Shown here piece after piece: positions 24,598 through 34,608 of a DNA stretch of 43,387 nucleotides. Source of the stretch: Ralstonia sp. 25mfcol4.1. GTDB lineage: Bacteria > Pseudomonadota > Gammaproteobacteria > Burkholderiales > Burkholderiaceae. The stretch is from positions 1-43,387 of the forward strand of contig NZ_FNJO01000026.1 of the NCBI RefSeq assembly GCF_900104095.1, written 5' to 3'. The notes below the pieces were generated by a model, which worked only from the letters and a program-made list of their open reading frames with translations, made no database searches and was not told where the DNA came from. A program made the translations under genes and the position numbers. Each line of letters begins with the position of its first letter. Position 1 is the stretch's first letter.

Positions 24598-25410
24598 ATG
24601 AAGATGCTCTCGATCACGAAGACCCTGGCTGCCGCTACCGTGGCACTGGGCATGGTAGCTGCCGGCAACGCGGCGGCACAGGAACAGACGGTCCGCGTGG
24701 GTACCGTCAGCGGCCCGGACGCCGAAGTCTGGCAAGTCGTGCAGAAGGTGGCGAAGAAGAACGGACTGAACGTGAAAGTCGTGGAATTCAACGACTACGT
24801 GCAGCCGAATGCCGCACTCGATGCCGGCGACCTGGATGCCAACAGCTTCCAGCACCAGCCGTATCTGGACAGCCAGATCAAGCAGCGCGGCTACAAGATG
24901 GTCAGCGTCGGCTACACGTATATTTCGCCGCTGGGCATCTATTCGAAGAACCTGAAGTCGCCGAAGGACCTGCCGCAAGGCGCCAAGGTGGCCGTGCCCA
25001 ACGATCCGTCGAACGAAAACCGTGCGCTGCTGCTGCTGGCCGCCCAGGGGGTCATCAAGCTGAAGCCGGGCGTCGGCACGAATGGCGTGAACGCCACGCC
25101 GCTGGACATCGCCGAGAACCCGAAGAAGCTCAAGATCGTGGAACTGGACGCCGCCCAGCTGGCCCGCGCGCTGCCTGACGTGGCTGCCGCCGTGATCAAT
25201 ACCAACTACGCGCTGGCTGCCGGCCTGCAGCCGACCACGAGCGCCATCGCGCTGGAAGACATCCACAGCCCGTACGCGAACATCATCGTGGTCCGTACGC
25301 AGGACAAGGACAAGCCGTGGGTGAAGAAGCTGGTGGCCGCCTATCAGTCCGAAGAGGTACGTCAGTTCATGAAGGCGCAGTTCAAGGGCGCCATGGTGCC
25401 CTCGTTCTAA
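24598..25410 (+). CDS. metQ: MetQ/NlpA-family methionine-type binding protein (orphan)
   Basis: A 270-residue periplasmic binding protein. The NlpA-family core is clear: VRVGTVSGPDAEVWQVVQKV, VVEFNDYVQPNAALDAGDLD, ANSFQHQPYLDSQIKQRGYK and VAVPNDPSNENRALLLLAAQ. The N-terminus (MKMLSITKTLAAATVALGMV, then AAGNAAAQEQ) is a Sec type I signal peptide without a lipobox, whereas many MetQ proteins are lipoproteins. No metN or metI gene is next to it, so the ATPase and permease must lie elsewhere. Start 24598 is taken; an ATG two codons later (24604) is equally possible. A strong terminator follows the gene. Methionine is the family ligand; other amino acids are possible. Confidence 0.9.
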   Translation: MKMLSITKTLAAATVALGMVAAGNAAAQEQTVRVGTVSGPDAEVWQVVQKVAKKNGLNVKVVEFNDYVQPNAALDAGDLDANSFQHQPYLDSQIKQRGYKMVSVGYTYISPLGIYSKNLKSPKDLPQGAKVAVPNDPSNENRALLLLAAQGVIKLKPGVGTNGVNATPLDIAENPKKLKIVELDAAQLARALPDVAAAVINTNYALAAGLQPTTSAIALEDIHSPYANIIVVRTQDKDKPWVKKLVAAYQSEEVRQFMKAQFKGAMVPSF

Positions 25411-25470
25411 GCCGGCTCGTGCCATTCGCGCAGTTTGCGCAATGGCGAACGGCATTGCTGCAGCAAGCGA

Positions 25471-25507
25471 AACGGCAGCCCGGATTCACGGCCGGGCTGC
25501 CGTTTTC
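25471..25507 (+). terminator. Rho-independent terminator after metQ
   Basis: ACGGCAGCCCGG (25472-25483) and CCGGGCTGCCGT (25492-25503) form a perfect 12-bp stem, extended to 13 by the A25471-T25504 pair, with an 8-nt loop. The stem is followed by TTTT on the plus strand. It lies about 60 bp after the metQ stop and ends its transcript. Confidence 0.88.
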
Positions 25508-25597
25508 GCATCTATGCATATTTGAATTGGTTCGTTCGCATCGGCGGACGACGGCGCTAAGGTACGAGGAATGCCTTTTCGCCCCCGGAGATAGATA

Positions 25598-26161
25598 GTG
25601 TCCACGCCGCTGAAAGTTGTCGCCGTCAATGGCAGCGCCCATCAACCGTCGCGCACGCTGGTACTGATCCAGGCGCTGCTGGCCGAACTGGAGCAGCGGC
25701 TCGTCCTCGATACACGGATCGTTGACCTGAGCGAGATCGCGCGCCCGCTGGGTGCCGCGCTGACGCGCCAGGAACTGCCGGCGGACATCGAGGCGCAGGT
25801 CGCGGCCATCGAATCGGCCGATCTGCTGATTGCCGCGGCCCCCGTGTATCGCGGCTCGTTCCCGGGGCATTTCAAGCATCTGTTCGACCTGGTGGGCATG
25901 GATGCCCTGGCCGACAAGCCGGTACTGCTGGCGGCCACCGGCGGCAGTGACCGCCACGCGCTGGTGCTGGAGCATCAGCTGCGGCCGCTGTTCAGCTTTC
26001 TGCAGGCGCTCACGCTGCCGATCGGGGTGTACGCGTCGACTGCGGATTTCGATGGCTACCAGGTGGGCAGCGGCGCGCTGGCCGATCGCATCAAGCTGGC
26101 CGCAGACCGGGCCGCGCCGCTGTTTGGCGCGTCGGCACGGCAACTGCGGCGTGTGGCCTGA
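25598..26161 (+). CDS. NAD(P)H-dependent FMN reductase, MsuE/SsuE type
   Basis: A 187-residue flavodoxin-like reductase. The phosphate-binding loop is NGSAHQPSRT (residues 11-20), and the flavin-site segment APVYRGSFPGHFKHLFDLVG is close to MsuE-type enzymes that supply reduced FMN to sulfonate monooxygenases. The start is GTG 25598 with GGAG 7 nt upstream. No monooxygenase or sulfonate transporter gene is adjacent. It lies after the metQ terminator and converges on the amidase, so it is probably monocistronic. A role in sulfur scavenging is suggested by the family only. Confidence 0.87.
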   Translation: MSTPLKVVAVNGSAHQPSRTLVLIQALLAELEQRLVLDTRIVDLSEIARPLGAALTRQELPADIEAQVAAIESADLLIAAAPVYRGSFPGHFKHLFDLVGMDALADKPVLLAATGGSDRHALVLEHQLRPLFSFLQALTLPIGVYASTADFDGYQVGSGALADRIKLAADRAAPLFGASARQLRRVA

Positions 26162-26173
26162 CGCGTTGCCGTC

Positions 26174-27649
26174 TTAACCGTCGATGGCCGGCGGCAGCCG
26201 GTCGTTGACCCAGTCGCGTGCGCGCTCGTAGGCCGCTGCCAGGCACAGCACGCTCAGGTCGTCGCGTGGGCGGCCGATCAGTTGCATGCCCATCGGCAAG
26301 CCCTCCGCATTGAATCCCACCGGCACGCTGATCACCGGGCAGCCCGACAGCGTCCACGCCACCACCACTTCCATCCAGCGGTGATAGGTGTCCATCTGCC
26401 GCCCGGCGATGGCCTTCGGCCAATGCTGGTCGACATCGAACGGAAACACCTGCGCGGTCGGTACGGCGATGTAGTCGAACGTCTCGAACGTGCGCAGCAG
26501 CGCCTGATACCAGGCACTGCGCTGCGTACTGGCGGCGTAGAGATCGCTGGCCTTGAGGTCGAGCGAACCCTCGATTTCCCAGATCGCCTCGGGCTTCAAC
26601 TGCGCGCGCGTTGCCGCGTTGTTGTAGAGCGCCAGCCGCGCATTGCCCGTCAAAAAGTGACGATGCACGAGCCACGTCTGCCAGATTTTCTCGGGCGGGT
26701 AGGGCGGTTGGATCGCGTCGACCGTCACGCCGAAATCGGGGAAAAAGCGCAGCGCCTGTTCGCACAGCGACAGGATGCCGTCTTCCATCGGCAGATAGCC
26801 GCCCCAGTCACCCAGCCACGCCACGCGCTTGCCCGACATGTCCGCATCGAGTACGTTGCCGACGTTTTGCGGCGTCAGCGTGGCCAGCGTGGGGTCTTGC
26901 GGCAGTGCCTGCGGCGTGCGGGCGTCCGGGCCGGACTGGGTGGCCAGCAGCAGCGCCAGGTCGGCCACGTTGCGGGCCATCGGACCCTCGCAGCCCAGTT
27001 GCGGCAGGAACAGCTCCGGCGCCGGGCCATAGGGAACACGGCCCGCGGACGGCCGGAATCCGAAGACGTTGCAGTACGCGGCCGGATTGCGCAGCGATCC
27101 ACCAAAATCGCTGCCATCGGCCACGGGCAACATGCGCAGCGTCAGCGCCGCCGCTGCGCCGCCACTGCTGCCGCCCGCCGACCGCGTGGAATCGTACGGA
27201 TTGCGCGTGGCGCCGTAGACCGGATTGAACGTGTGCGAGCCAAGCCCGAATTCCGGCGTGTTGGTCTTGCCGATCAGGATCGCTCCGGCCTGGCGCATGC
27301 GTTCGACGATCACCGAATCGCTGGCCGGCACGTTGTCCTTGAAGATCGGCGAGCCGAACGTCGTGCGGATGCCGCGCGTCATCGCCAGATCCTTCGGCGC
27401 CTGCGGCATGCCGTGCATCCAGCTCTTTGATTCCCCACGCGCCAGGGCATCGTCGGCAGCCTGCGCGGCCTGCATCAGCGTGGCGTCGTCCTGCTGCGCC
27501 ACGATGGCATTGCATGCCGGATTCACGGTAGCGATATGCGCCAGATAGGCCGCCATGACTTCGCGGCTCGATACCTGCTTCGCGTGGATCGCCTCGGATA
27601 GCTGGCGGGCGGTCAGCATGACGATGGGGTTGGGGCGGTAGGGGGTCAT
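26174..27649 (-). CDS. Amidase signature family hydrolase
   Basis: A 491-residue amidase. The Ser-cisSer-Lys triad is complete: Lys86 in MPQAPKDL, Ser161 in AGGSSGGAAAAL and nucleophile Ser185 in GSDFGGSLRNPA, with the usual 24-residue spacing between the two serines. No signal peptide is present, so it acts in the cytoplasm. The C-terminal YIAVPTAQVFPFDVDQHWPK and CPVISVPVGFNAEGLPMGMQ are typical of the family. Substrate cannot be deduced; there is no GatB or GatC next to it, so it is not the tRNA amidotransferase subunit. Start 27649 is the likely one; an internal ATG at 27616 is the alternative. Confidence 0.92.
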   Translation of the reverse strand: MTPYRPNPIVMLTARQLSEAIHAKQVSSREVMAAYLAHIATVNPACNAIVAQQDDATLMQAAQAADDALARGESKSWMHGMPQAPKDLAMTRGIRTTFGSPIFKDNVPASDSVIVERMRQAGAILIGKTNTPEFGLGSHTFNPVYGATRNPYDSTRSAGGSSGGAAAALTLRMLPVADGSDFGGSLRNPAAYCNVFGFRPSAGRVPYGPAPELFLPQLGCEGPMARNVADLALLLATQSGPDARTPQALPQDPTLATLTPQNVGNVLDADMSGKRVAWLGDWGGYLPMEDGILSLCEQALRFFPDFGVTVDAIQPPYPPEKIWQTWLVHRHFLTGNARLALYNNAATRAQLKPEAIWEIEGSLDLKASDLYAASTQRSAWYQALLRTFETFDYIAVPTAQVFPFDVDQHWPKAIAGRQMDTYHRWMEVVVAWTLSGCPVISVPVGFNAEGLPMGMQLIGRPRDDLSVLCLAAAYERARDWVNDRLPPAIDG

Positions 27650-27768
27650 GGCGGTATTGTGCTGGGTCCAAGGCGTCACGGGAGCCGGTCCGTCGGCCTC
27701 GCGGAAAGGTCGGCCGCATGCCGTATCATGGCGCGCAAAAGCAAAAAAGAACAACTCAGGGAGAATCC

Positions 27769-28071
27769 ATGCGCAAGCTGATGCTGGTCGCCGTGCTGTG
27801 CGTTGCCGGGTATTACTACTACCAACATCACCGGCCGGCCCCGCTGGAACAGATGGCCGACGCGGTGGCGGAGCAGCCAACTGCACCGGTCGTCGCGCCG
27901 CGTTCACAGCCGGTCAGCGCGCCGGCCTTCCGCTGCGAAGGCAAAACCCGCTGCCACCAGATGACCTCATGCGAGGAAGCGAAGTTCTACCTGCGCAATT
28001 GCCCCGGCGTGAAGATCGACGGGGACAACGATGGCGTGCCTTGCGAGCGCGAGCACTGCAGCGCCGGCTAA
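27769..28071 (+). CDS. Small exported protein with C-terminal excalibur domain
   Basis: A 100-residue protein. An N-terminal helix (MRKLMLVAVLCVAGYYYY) anchors or exports it, and a Pro/Ala-rich spacer follows. The last 45 residues are an excalibur domain with four paired-looking cysteines and the calcium-loop signature DGDNDGVPCE. The family is thought to bind calcium at the cell surface; no catalytic nuclease part is fused here. AGGGAGA lies about 8 nt before the start. It is divergent from the amidase with a 119-bp gap and converges on fghA. Confidence 0.85.
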   Translation: MRKLMLVAVLCVAGYYYYQHHRPAPLEQMADAVAEQPTAPVVAPRSQPVSAPAFRCEGKTRCHQMTSCEEAKFYLRNCPGVKIDGDNDGVPCEREHCSAG

Positions 28072-28092
28072 AGTCGGCTCGCCCGGCGTTGC
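28058..28092. terminator. Possible bidirectional hairpin between excalibur gene and fghA
   Basis: GCAGCGCCGG (28058-28067) can pair with CCGGCGTTGC (28083-28092), 10 bp including one G-U wobble, across a 15-nt loop. The stem begins inside the last codons of the excalibur gene. No clear U tract follows on either strand, so termination is uncertain. Confidence 0.3.
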
Positions 28093-28097
28093 AGTCC

Positions 28098-28946
28098 TTA
28101 CAGCCGTTCCGCGTGATGCCGGATATGGTCGGCCATGAAGGTCGAGATGAAGTAATAGCCGTGGTCGTAGCCCGCGTGCCGGCGTAGTGTCAGTGGCTGG
28201 CCGGCTTTCTCGCAGGCCGCCTCGAACGCTTGCGGGTGCAGCTGATCGGCCAGGAATTTGTCGGCGAGGCCCTGGTCCACGAGGATACCGGCGGGGAACG
28301 GTGCCGATGCCTGTCCGGCCATCAGCGCGCTGGCGTCGTGCTGCGCCCAGCGGCTGCGGTCCTCGCCCAGGTAGCCCGTGAATGCCTTGACGCCCCACGG
28401 ACATTGCGATGGCGCGGCGATTGGCGCGAACGCCGACACCGATCGGAACCGTTGCGGGTAGCGTTGCGCCAGCACCAGCGCGCCATGCCCGCCCATCGAA
28501 TGGCCGAAAATGCCGACGCGTGCAGCGTCGGCTGGCAGTTCGCTGGTCACCAGGTGGAACAGTTCGTCCGCCACGTAGCTTTCCATGCGCCAGTGCATGC
28601 GCCACGGCGCCTCGATGGCATCGACATAGAAGCCGGCGCCCACCCCGAAGTCCCAGGCATCGGCCTCGCCCGGCACGTGCGCGCCGCGCGGGCTGGTGTC
28701 GGGCGCCACCAGGATCAGGCCGTACTGCGCCGCGTACTGCTGCGCGCCGGCCTTGATCATGAACGTTTCCTCGGTGCAGGTCAGGCCGGCCAGGTAGAGC
28801 AGGGTCGGCAGCGGCTTCGCGTTGGCGGCAAGCGCCTGCGGCGGCAGGAAGACCGAGAACCGCATCGGCAGCCCGATGGCCGCCGACTGGTGCTGGTAGA
28901 AACGCTGGACGCCACCGTGGCAGCCGTGTTCAGACAGCAGTTCCAT
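28098..28946 (-). CDS. fghA: S-formylglutathione hydrolase
   Basis: Hydrolyses S-formylglutathione to formate and glutathione, the second step of glutathione-dependent formaldehyde removal. The 282-residue esterase-D fold protein has the nucleophile elbow GHSMGGHGAL with Ser150, His262 in GYDHGYYFISTF, a probable Asp224 in ILVDQGLADKFL, and the conserved LTCTEETF block with Cys57. Start 28946 begins with MELLSEHGCHGG, the family N-terminus; the frame stays open far upstream through adhC but only in shadow. It lies 11 bp after adhC in the same operon, which supports the assignment. Confidence 0.95.
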   Translation of the reverse strand: MELLSEHGCHGGVQRFYQHQSAAIGLPMRFSVFLPPQALAANAKPLPTLLYLAGLTCTEETFMIKAGAQQYAAQYGLILVAPDTSPRGAHVPGEADAWDFGVGAGFYVDAIEAPWRMHWRMESYVADELFHLVTSELPADAARVGIFGHSMGGHGALVLAQRYPQRFRSVSAFAPIAAPSQCPWGVKAFTGYLGEDRSRWAQHDASALMAGQASAPFPAGILVDQGLADKFLADQLHPQAFEAACEKAGQPLTLRRHAGYDHGYYFISTFMADHIRHHAERL

Positions 28947-28957
28947 GGGCCGCTGCC

Positions 28958-30064
<1,107 letters not shown>

Positions 30065-30187
30065 GAGGCAACTCCTGTACGAATGGGGTAGGGCGGCATG
30101 TGCCGCCAACACGGCAAGAACTATACGGGCATCGGCGCAATGCGGCCAGAGCGGCGCGCGATTATCGGCTGGCCTGGTGGGTGGCCG

Positions 30188-31567
30188 TCATTGACCTTCC
30201 TTTGCCGGCCGGGCCAGCACCGGCGGCGCGGTGCCGGCTTCCGCCACCATCAGCTGGCCTTCATGCCGCCGCCCCAGCCACAGCCCCAGCCATGCCCAGC
30301 CGATGGCCAGGGCGGCGCCGGCCAGCGCCACGGTGGCGGGATGTCCGGACAAGGCGTCGATGGCGGTGCGCACCCAAGCGCTGACCGCGTCGCCCGCGCG
30401 ATAGATCGCGGTGTCGATCACGTTCTTGGCCTTGTACTTGGTCTCGGGGTCGACCACCGTAAACAGCATCTCGCGGCCCGGCCGCAGCATCGCGTATTCG
30501 CCCACGCGCCGCACGATCATCGCCGCGGCCAGCACGCCGAACGTGGGCCACATCGCCAGCAGCAGGAAGCCGCCGGTCACGGCCAGCGGCACGGCCGTCA
30601 GCAGCGCCGTCACGCCGTAGCGCCGCGCCAGCCGTCCCGAGAAGAAGATCTGCACGAGGATGGTCAGCGCCTGCACCGTGGCATCGAGCGCGCTGAACAC
30701 CTGCGTCTGCTGCGCCCGCGTGGGAAAGGCCGCCGCCACCAGGCGGGCCTGCTCGAAATACAGGAACGTGCTCGACGTGGCCAGCAGGATCACGAACAGG
30801 CTGATGCCGAGCAGGTAGCGCGAGCGCAGGACCATCGACAACCCGGCCCATAGCCCACCGCCGACCGGCTGGGCGGGGTCCTGGGCGGCAGGGCCGCCGT
30901 GTGCCATGCCATCGGCCACGCCCGCCCCGAGCCTGCGCCGCCACGCGAACAGATAGCCGACCACGGGGAGCGTGGCGGCCAACAGCGCAGCCGATAGGAG
31001 CATCAGGCCGGTCAGGCCAATGCGGCCCACCAGCCAGCCGCCCATGACCGGTCCGGCCAGGCCGCCGGCACTGGCGCCTGCAGCGATCAGCGCGAACAGC
31101 CGCCGCGCCTGCTCGGGGCGGAACACGTCGGCCATCAGGCTCCAGGCCACGGATACCACGAACAGGTTGAACACCGACAGCCATACGTAGAACACGCGCG
31201 CCAGCCAGACGCTGTCCGGCAGAGCGCGCGTGACCCCGGCAAACGCCAGCAGGTTGGCGATGAAGAACGCGTAGACCCACGGCACGAAGCGCCGGCGTGG
31301 CAGCCACTTGCAGCAGGCGCCATAGAACGGGATGGCCGCCAGCATCACCACGAAGGTGGCCGTGAACAGCCATTGCAGGTTTTGCACGCCGCCTGCGATG
31401 CCCATCGTCTCGCGCACGGGCCGCAGCATGAAGTAACTGGCGAACAGGCAGAAGAAGAACACGAAGCCGGCCACCACGGCGGCGCGTTCGCCGACGCGCA
31501 GGCCCAGCACGGTGCCCTGCGGCGGTTCGTCGGGTCCGGTGTCGGGGGACGGGTCCGGTGTGTGCAT
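30188..31567 (-). CDS. MFS-like transporter, NTP/NDP-exchanger-related
   Basis: A 459-residue polytopic membrane protein with about 12 helices, for example VVAGFVFFFCLFASYFMLRP, LFTATFVVMLAAIPFYGACC and VTGGFLLLAMWPTFGVLAAA. The early motif ASYFMLRPVRETMGI and the late segment PGREMLFTVVDPETKYKAKN resemble the bacterial MFS/ATP-ADP translocase-like families annotated as NTP/NDP exchangers. Substrate is unknown. It starts at 31567, 29 bp behind the Tat-exported aldo/keto reductase on the same strand, so the two may be co-transcribed. The frame continues upstream into that gene as shadow, not as a fusion. Confidence 0.8.
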   Translation of the reverse strand: MHTPDPSPDTGPDEPPQGTVLGLRVGERAAVVAGFVFFFCLFASYFMLRPVRETMGIAGGVQNLQWLFTATFVVMLAAIPFYGACCKWLPRRRFVPWVYAFFIANLLAFAGVTRALPDSVWLARVFYVWLSVFNLFVVSVAWSLMADVFRPEQARRLFALIAAGASAGGLAGPVMGGWLVGRIGLTGLMLLSAALLAATLPVVGYLFAWRRRLGAGVADGMAHGGPAAQDPAQPVGGGLWAGLSMVLRSRYLLGISLFVILLATSSTFLYFEQARLVAAAFPTRAQQTQVFSALDATVQALTILVQIFFSGRLARRYGVTALLTAVPLAVTGGFLLLAMWPTFGVLAAAMIVRRVGEYAMLRPGREMLFTVVDPETKYKAKNVIDTAIYRAGDAVSAWVRTAIDALSGHPATVALAGAALAIGWAWLGLWLGRRHEGQLMVAEAGTAPPVLARPAKEGQ

Positions 31568-31596
31568 GCGCCGATCGGAGCCGGGCGTCAGCGGGA

Positions 31597-32520
31597 TCAG
31601 GCCAGCGCCGCGGCGATGCGCGCGCGTTCGCGGGTGTCGGGCATGCGTCCGAATGCCGCGCCCAGGTTGTCGGCCATGTTCTTCGGCTTGGAGGTGGCCG
31701 GGATGGCGGCCGTCACGGCGGGATGGCTGACGATGAACTTCAGGAACAGCTGGGCCCACGACGCGCAGTCCACCTCGCCGGCCCAGTCGGGCACCGGCTT
31801 GCCGCGCACCGCCGAAAACAGCCGGCCGTCCTGGAACGGGCGATTGACCAGCACGGCCACGCCGCGTTCCTCGCACAGCGGCAGCAGCGTGTTTTCGGCG
31901 TTGCGCTCGCCCAGCGAATAGTTCACCTGCAGGAAGTCGAGCTTTTCGCTGCGCAGGATCTGCGCCAGTTCCGCGTGCGCATCGTCGCGGTAGTGGGTGA
32001 TGCCGATATAGCGCGTCTTGCCCTGCTCCTTCCACTGCCGCAGCAGCTTCAGGTTGTCGCGCCAGTCGATCAGGTTGTGCACCTGCAGCAGATCGACGCT
32101 GTCCGAATGCAGCTCCGCGCGGGATCGCGTGAACTGCGCCATGGCGTTGGCTGCACTGGTGGATATCTTGGTGGCCACGAACACCTTGCCGCGCGCGCCG
32201 GCGTCCTGCAGCAGATCGCCGGTCACGGCCTCGGCGCTGCCGTAGCTGGGCGCGGTGTCGATCACGGCCTTGGGAATGCGCTGCAGCAGCGCGGCCAGGA
32301 CTTCGGTCAGCGCCGCGCGGTCGTCGCTGCCCCGGCCCACATTGAATGTGTCGGCCGTGCCCATGCCGATCACCGGCAGCGCCTCGCCCGACGCCGGCAC
32401 CTTGCGGCGCATCGGTGCTTCCACGGTGGCGGCTTGCGCGGCGGCGGCCAGCGCGGGCCCGGCCGGCAGCGCGGCCAGCCCGGCGGACATCCCCAGAAAG
32501 GTGCGGCGGTCGATTGGCAT
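31597..32520 (-). CDS. Tat-exported aldo/keto reductase
   Basis: A 307-residue aldo/keto reductase. The N-terminus MPIDRRTFLGMSAGLAALPA carries a twin-arginine motif (DRRTFLG) and an Ala-rich cleavage region, so export through Tat as a folded, cofactor-loaded protein is likely. The catalytic tetrad is complete: Asp88 and Tyr93 in IDTAPSYGSAEAV, Lys118 in VATKIS and His148 in LLQVHNLID. The C-terminal AIPATSKPKNMADNLGAAFG is the NADP-binding end of the family. It is divergent from livH. The physiological substrate and the source of reductant outside the cytoplasm are unclear. Confidence 0.9.
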   Translation of the reverse strand: MPIDRRTFLGMSAGLAALPAGPALAAAAQAATVEAPMRRKVPASGEALPVIGMGTADTFNVGRGSDDRAALTEVLAALLQRIPKAVIDTAPSYGSAEAVTGDLLQDAGARGKVFVATKISTSAANAMAQFTRSRAELHSDSVDLLQVHNLIDWRDNLKLLRQWKEQGKTRYIGITHYRDDAHAELAQILRSEKLDFLQVNYSLGERNAENTLLPLCEERGVAVLVNRPFQDGRLFSAVRGKPVPDWAGEVDCASWAQLFLKFIVSHPAVTAAIPATSKPKNMADNLGAAFGRMPDTRERARIAAALA

Positions 32521-32752
32521 GACGGTTCGTCCCTTGGCGGCGGTCCGAATGACCATAACGCGTGCGACAGTCGATGTAAACCCAACGCTCCCGAGAGCCA
32601 CGGGGCCAACCCGCGTGGCGTCCGGTCCGGCGACAGGCGCCGCCCGGGTCCGGCCCGATTGCAAAAAAGCGGCGCCCACTGAACAATCGGCGCGGTATTT
32701 CCCCAAGCCGCAGCGATCATCCACCCCATCCACCCATACCGAGGACCGGATC

Positions 32753-33622
32753 GTGATTTCGAGCTTGCCCGGCGTGCTGTTCGACGGCGTGACATATGGC
32801 AGCCTGCTGTTCCTGATCAGCATCGGCCTGTCCGTAACGATGGGGCTGATGAACTTCGTCAACCTGGCGCACGGCGCCTTCGCGATGCTGGGCGGCTACG
32901 TGGCCGTGGTGCTGATGAACCGGCTGGGCGTGCCGTTCCTGACGGCGCTGCCGGCGGCCTTCCTGGGCGCCGCGCTGGCTGGCTGGGTGCTGGAGCGCAC
33001 GCTCTATCGGCGGCTGTACCGGGCCAGTCATCTTGACCAGGTGCTGTTCTCGATCGGCCTGACCTTCATGGCAATGGCTGGCGCCACATGGTGGTTCGGC
33101 CCCGGCCAGCAGCCGGTGGTGCTGCCGGCCTTCCTGATCGGGCAGGTCAGGGTGGCCGGGCTGGACCTCGGTGCCTACCGCCTGTTCCTGCTGGCGGTGG
33201 TGATCGTGATCACGCTGGCACTGGGCTGGCTGGTGGCGCGCACCCGCTTTGGCGCGCAGGTGCGCGCGGCGGTGGATAACCAGCAGGCCGCCAGCGGCCT
33301 GGGCATCGACGTGGGGCGCGTATTCAGCCTGACATTTGCGCTGGGTTCCGGTCTGGCGGGCCTGGGCGGCGGCCTGGGCATCGACGTGCTGGGGCTCGAC
33401 CCGTCGTTTCCGCTCAAGTACATGGTCTATTTCCTGCTGGTGGTGGCGGTGGGCGGCGCGGGCAGCATTCGCGGGTCGCTGGTGGCGGCGGTGGTGCTGG
33501 GCGTGGCGGACGTGGCCGGCAAGTACTACGTGCCCGCGGTGGGCGCCTTTGTCATCTACGCGATGATGGTAATGCTGCTGGTGGCGTTTCCGGCCGGCCT
33601 GTACGGGAGGCGCGCCGCATGA
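32753..33622 (+). CDS. livH: LIV-type ABC transporter permease LivH
   Basis: A 289-residue inner-membrane permease. The family signature ITxGLMNFVNLAHG is present as IGLSVTMGLMNFVNLAHGAF, followed by MLGGYVAVVL; the cytoplasmic loop with the conserved AAVDNQQAASGLGIDVGRVF contacts the ATPases. The start is GTG 32753 with GAGGA 7 nt upstream; the frame is open further back, but this matches the LivH N-terminus. It begins a tightly packed livHMGF operon, overlapping livM by ATGA. Confidence 0.94.
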   Translation: MISSLPGVLFDGVTYGSLLFLISIGLSVTMGLMNFVNLAHGAFAMLGGYVAVVLMNRLGVPFLTALPAAFLGAALAGWVLERTLYRRLYRASHLDQVLFSIGLTFMAMAGATWWFGPGQQPVVLPAFLIGQVRVAGLDLGAYRLFLLAVVIVITLALGWLVARTRFGAQVRAAVDNQQAASGLGIDVGRVFSLTFALGSGLAGLGGGLGIDVLGLDPSFPLKYMVYFLLVVAVGGAGSIRGSLVAAVVLGVADVAGKYYVPAVGAFVIYAMMVMLLVAFPAGLYGRRAA

Positions 33623-34608
33623 TCCGTCACCGCCTTGCCGATGGCCGCTGGCACCGGGCTGAAATCGTCTTCTGGCTGCTGCCGGTGGCCGTGTTCTTCG
33701 CGCTGCCCGACTACCTGATCCTGGGCAGTCAGATTCTGATTACCGGGCTTTTCGCGCTGTCGCTGGACCTGATCCTGGGCTATGCCGGCATCGTGTCGCT
33801 GGGCCATGCCGCGTTCTTCGGGCTGGGTGCCTACACGGCCGGGCTGCTGGGCGCGCATGGCTGGGGCGAGCCGGTCTCCGGCCTGCTGGCTGCCGCGGCG
33901 GTGGCGGCGTTTGCCGGCTGGCTCTGCAGCTTCCTGGTGGTGCGCGGCGGCGATCTGACGCGGCTGATGGTCACGCTCGGCATCGGCCTGATGTTGTTCG
34001 AGGCGGCCAACAAGGCGGCCTTCCTGACCGGCGGCGTCGATGGGCTGTCCGGCGTGACCATGCGCCCGCTGCTGGGCATGTTCGCGTTCGATCTCTACGG
34101 CAAGACGGCTTACGTCTACAGCCTGGTGGTGCTGTTCGCGATGTTCGTGCTGGTGCGGCGCACCGTGGCGTCGCCGTTCGGCTTGTCGTTGCGTGGCGTA
34201 CGCGAAGGCGCGCGGCGCATGCCCGCGCTGGGCGCCAATGTGCCCCGGCGCCTGCGCGCGGCCTTTACCGTGTCGGCGGCCATTGCCGGGGTGGCCGGCG
34301 GCCTGCTGGCCCAGACCACGCAGTTCGTGGGCATGGACGTGCTGGGCTTTCCGCGCTCGGCGGAGTTGCTGGTCATGCTGGTGCTGGGCGGCACGGGGCG
34401 TCTCTATGGGGCGCTGATCGGCGCGGCCCTGTTCATGATTGCGCAGGACGTGCTGGCCGGCATCCATCCCGTGTACTGGCAGTTCTGGATCGGCCTGCTG
34501 CTGGTGCTGATGGTGCTGTATGCGCGGGGCGGGGTGATGGGGGCCATAGGGGCCTGGACGGCGCGTCGCCGGGCCACTGCCACGCGCGAACAGGGAGCCG
34601 ACGCATGA
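33619..34608 (+). CDS. livM: LIV-type ABC transporter permease LivM
   Basis: A 329-residue second permease of the importer. Motifs include LDLILGYAGIVSLGHAAFFG, typical of LivM, and the cytoplasmic coupling loop SLRGVREGARRMPALGANVP. About eight to ten membrane helices are seen. The start overlaps the livH stop and the stop overlaps the livG start, both as ATGA. Ligand specificity is not evident from the sequence. Confidence 0.95.
   Translation: MIRHRLADGRWHRAEIVFWLLPVAVFFALPDYLILGSQILITGLFALSLDLILGYAGIVSLGHAAFFGLGAYTAGLLGAHGWGEPVSGLLAAAAVAAFAGWLCSFLVVRGGDLTRLMVTLGIGLMLFEAANKAAFLTGGVDGLSGVTMRPLLGMFAFDLYGKTAYVYSLVVLFAMFVLVRRTVASPFGLSLRGVREGARRMPALGANVPRRLRAAFTVSAAIAGVAGGLLAQTTQFVGMDVLGFPRSAELLVMLVLGGTGRLYGALIGAALFMIAQDVLAGIHPVYWQFWIGLLLVLMVLYARGGVMGAIGAWTARRRATATREQGADA

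Noticed and set aside
30188..32686. Apparent 832-residue fusion of the transporter with an upstream domain
   Set aside because: The upstream part is a shadow frame of the Tat aldo/keto reductase; the transporter starts at 31567.
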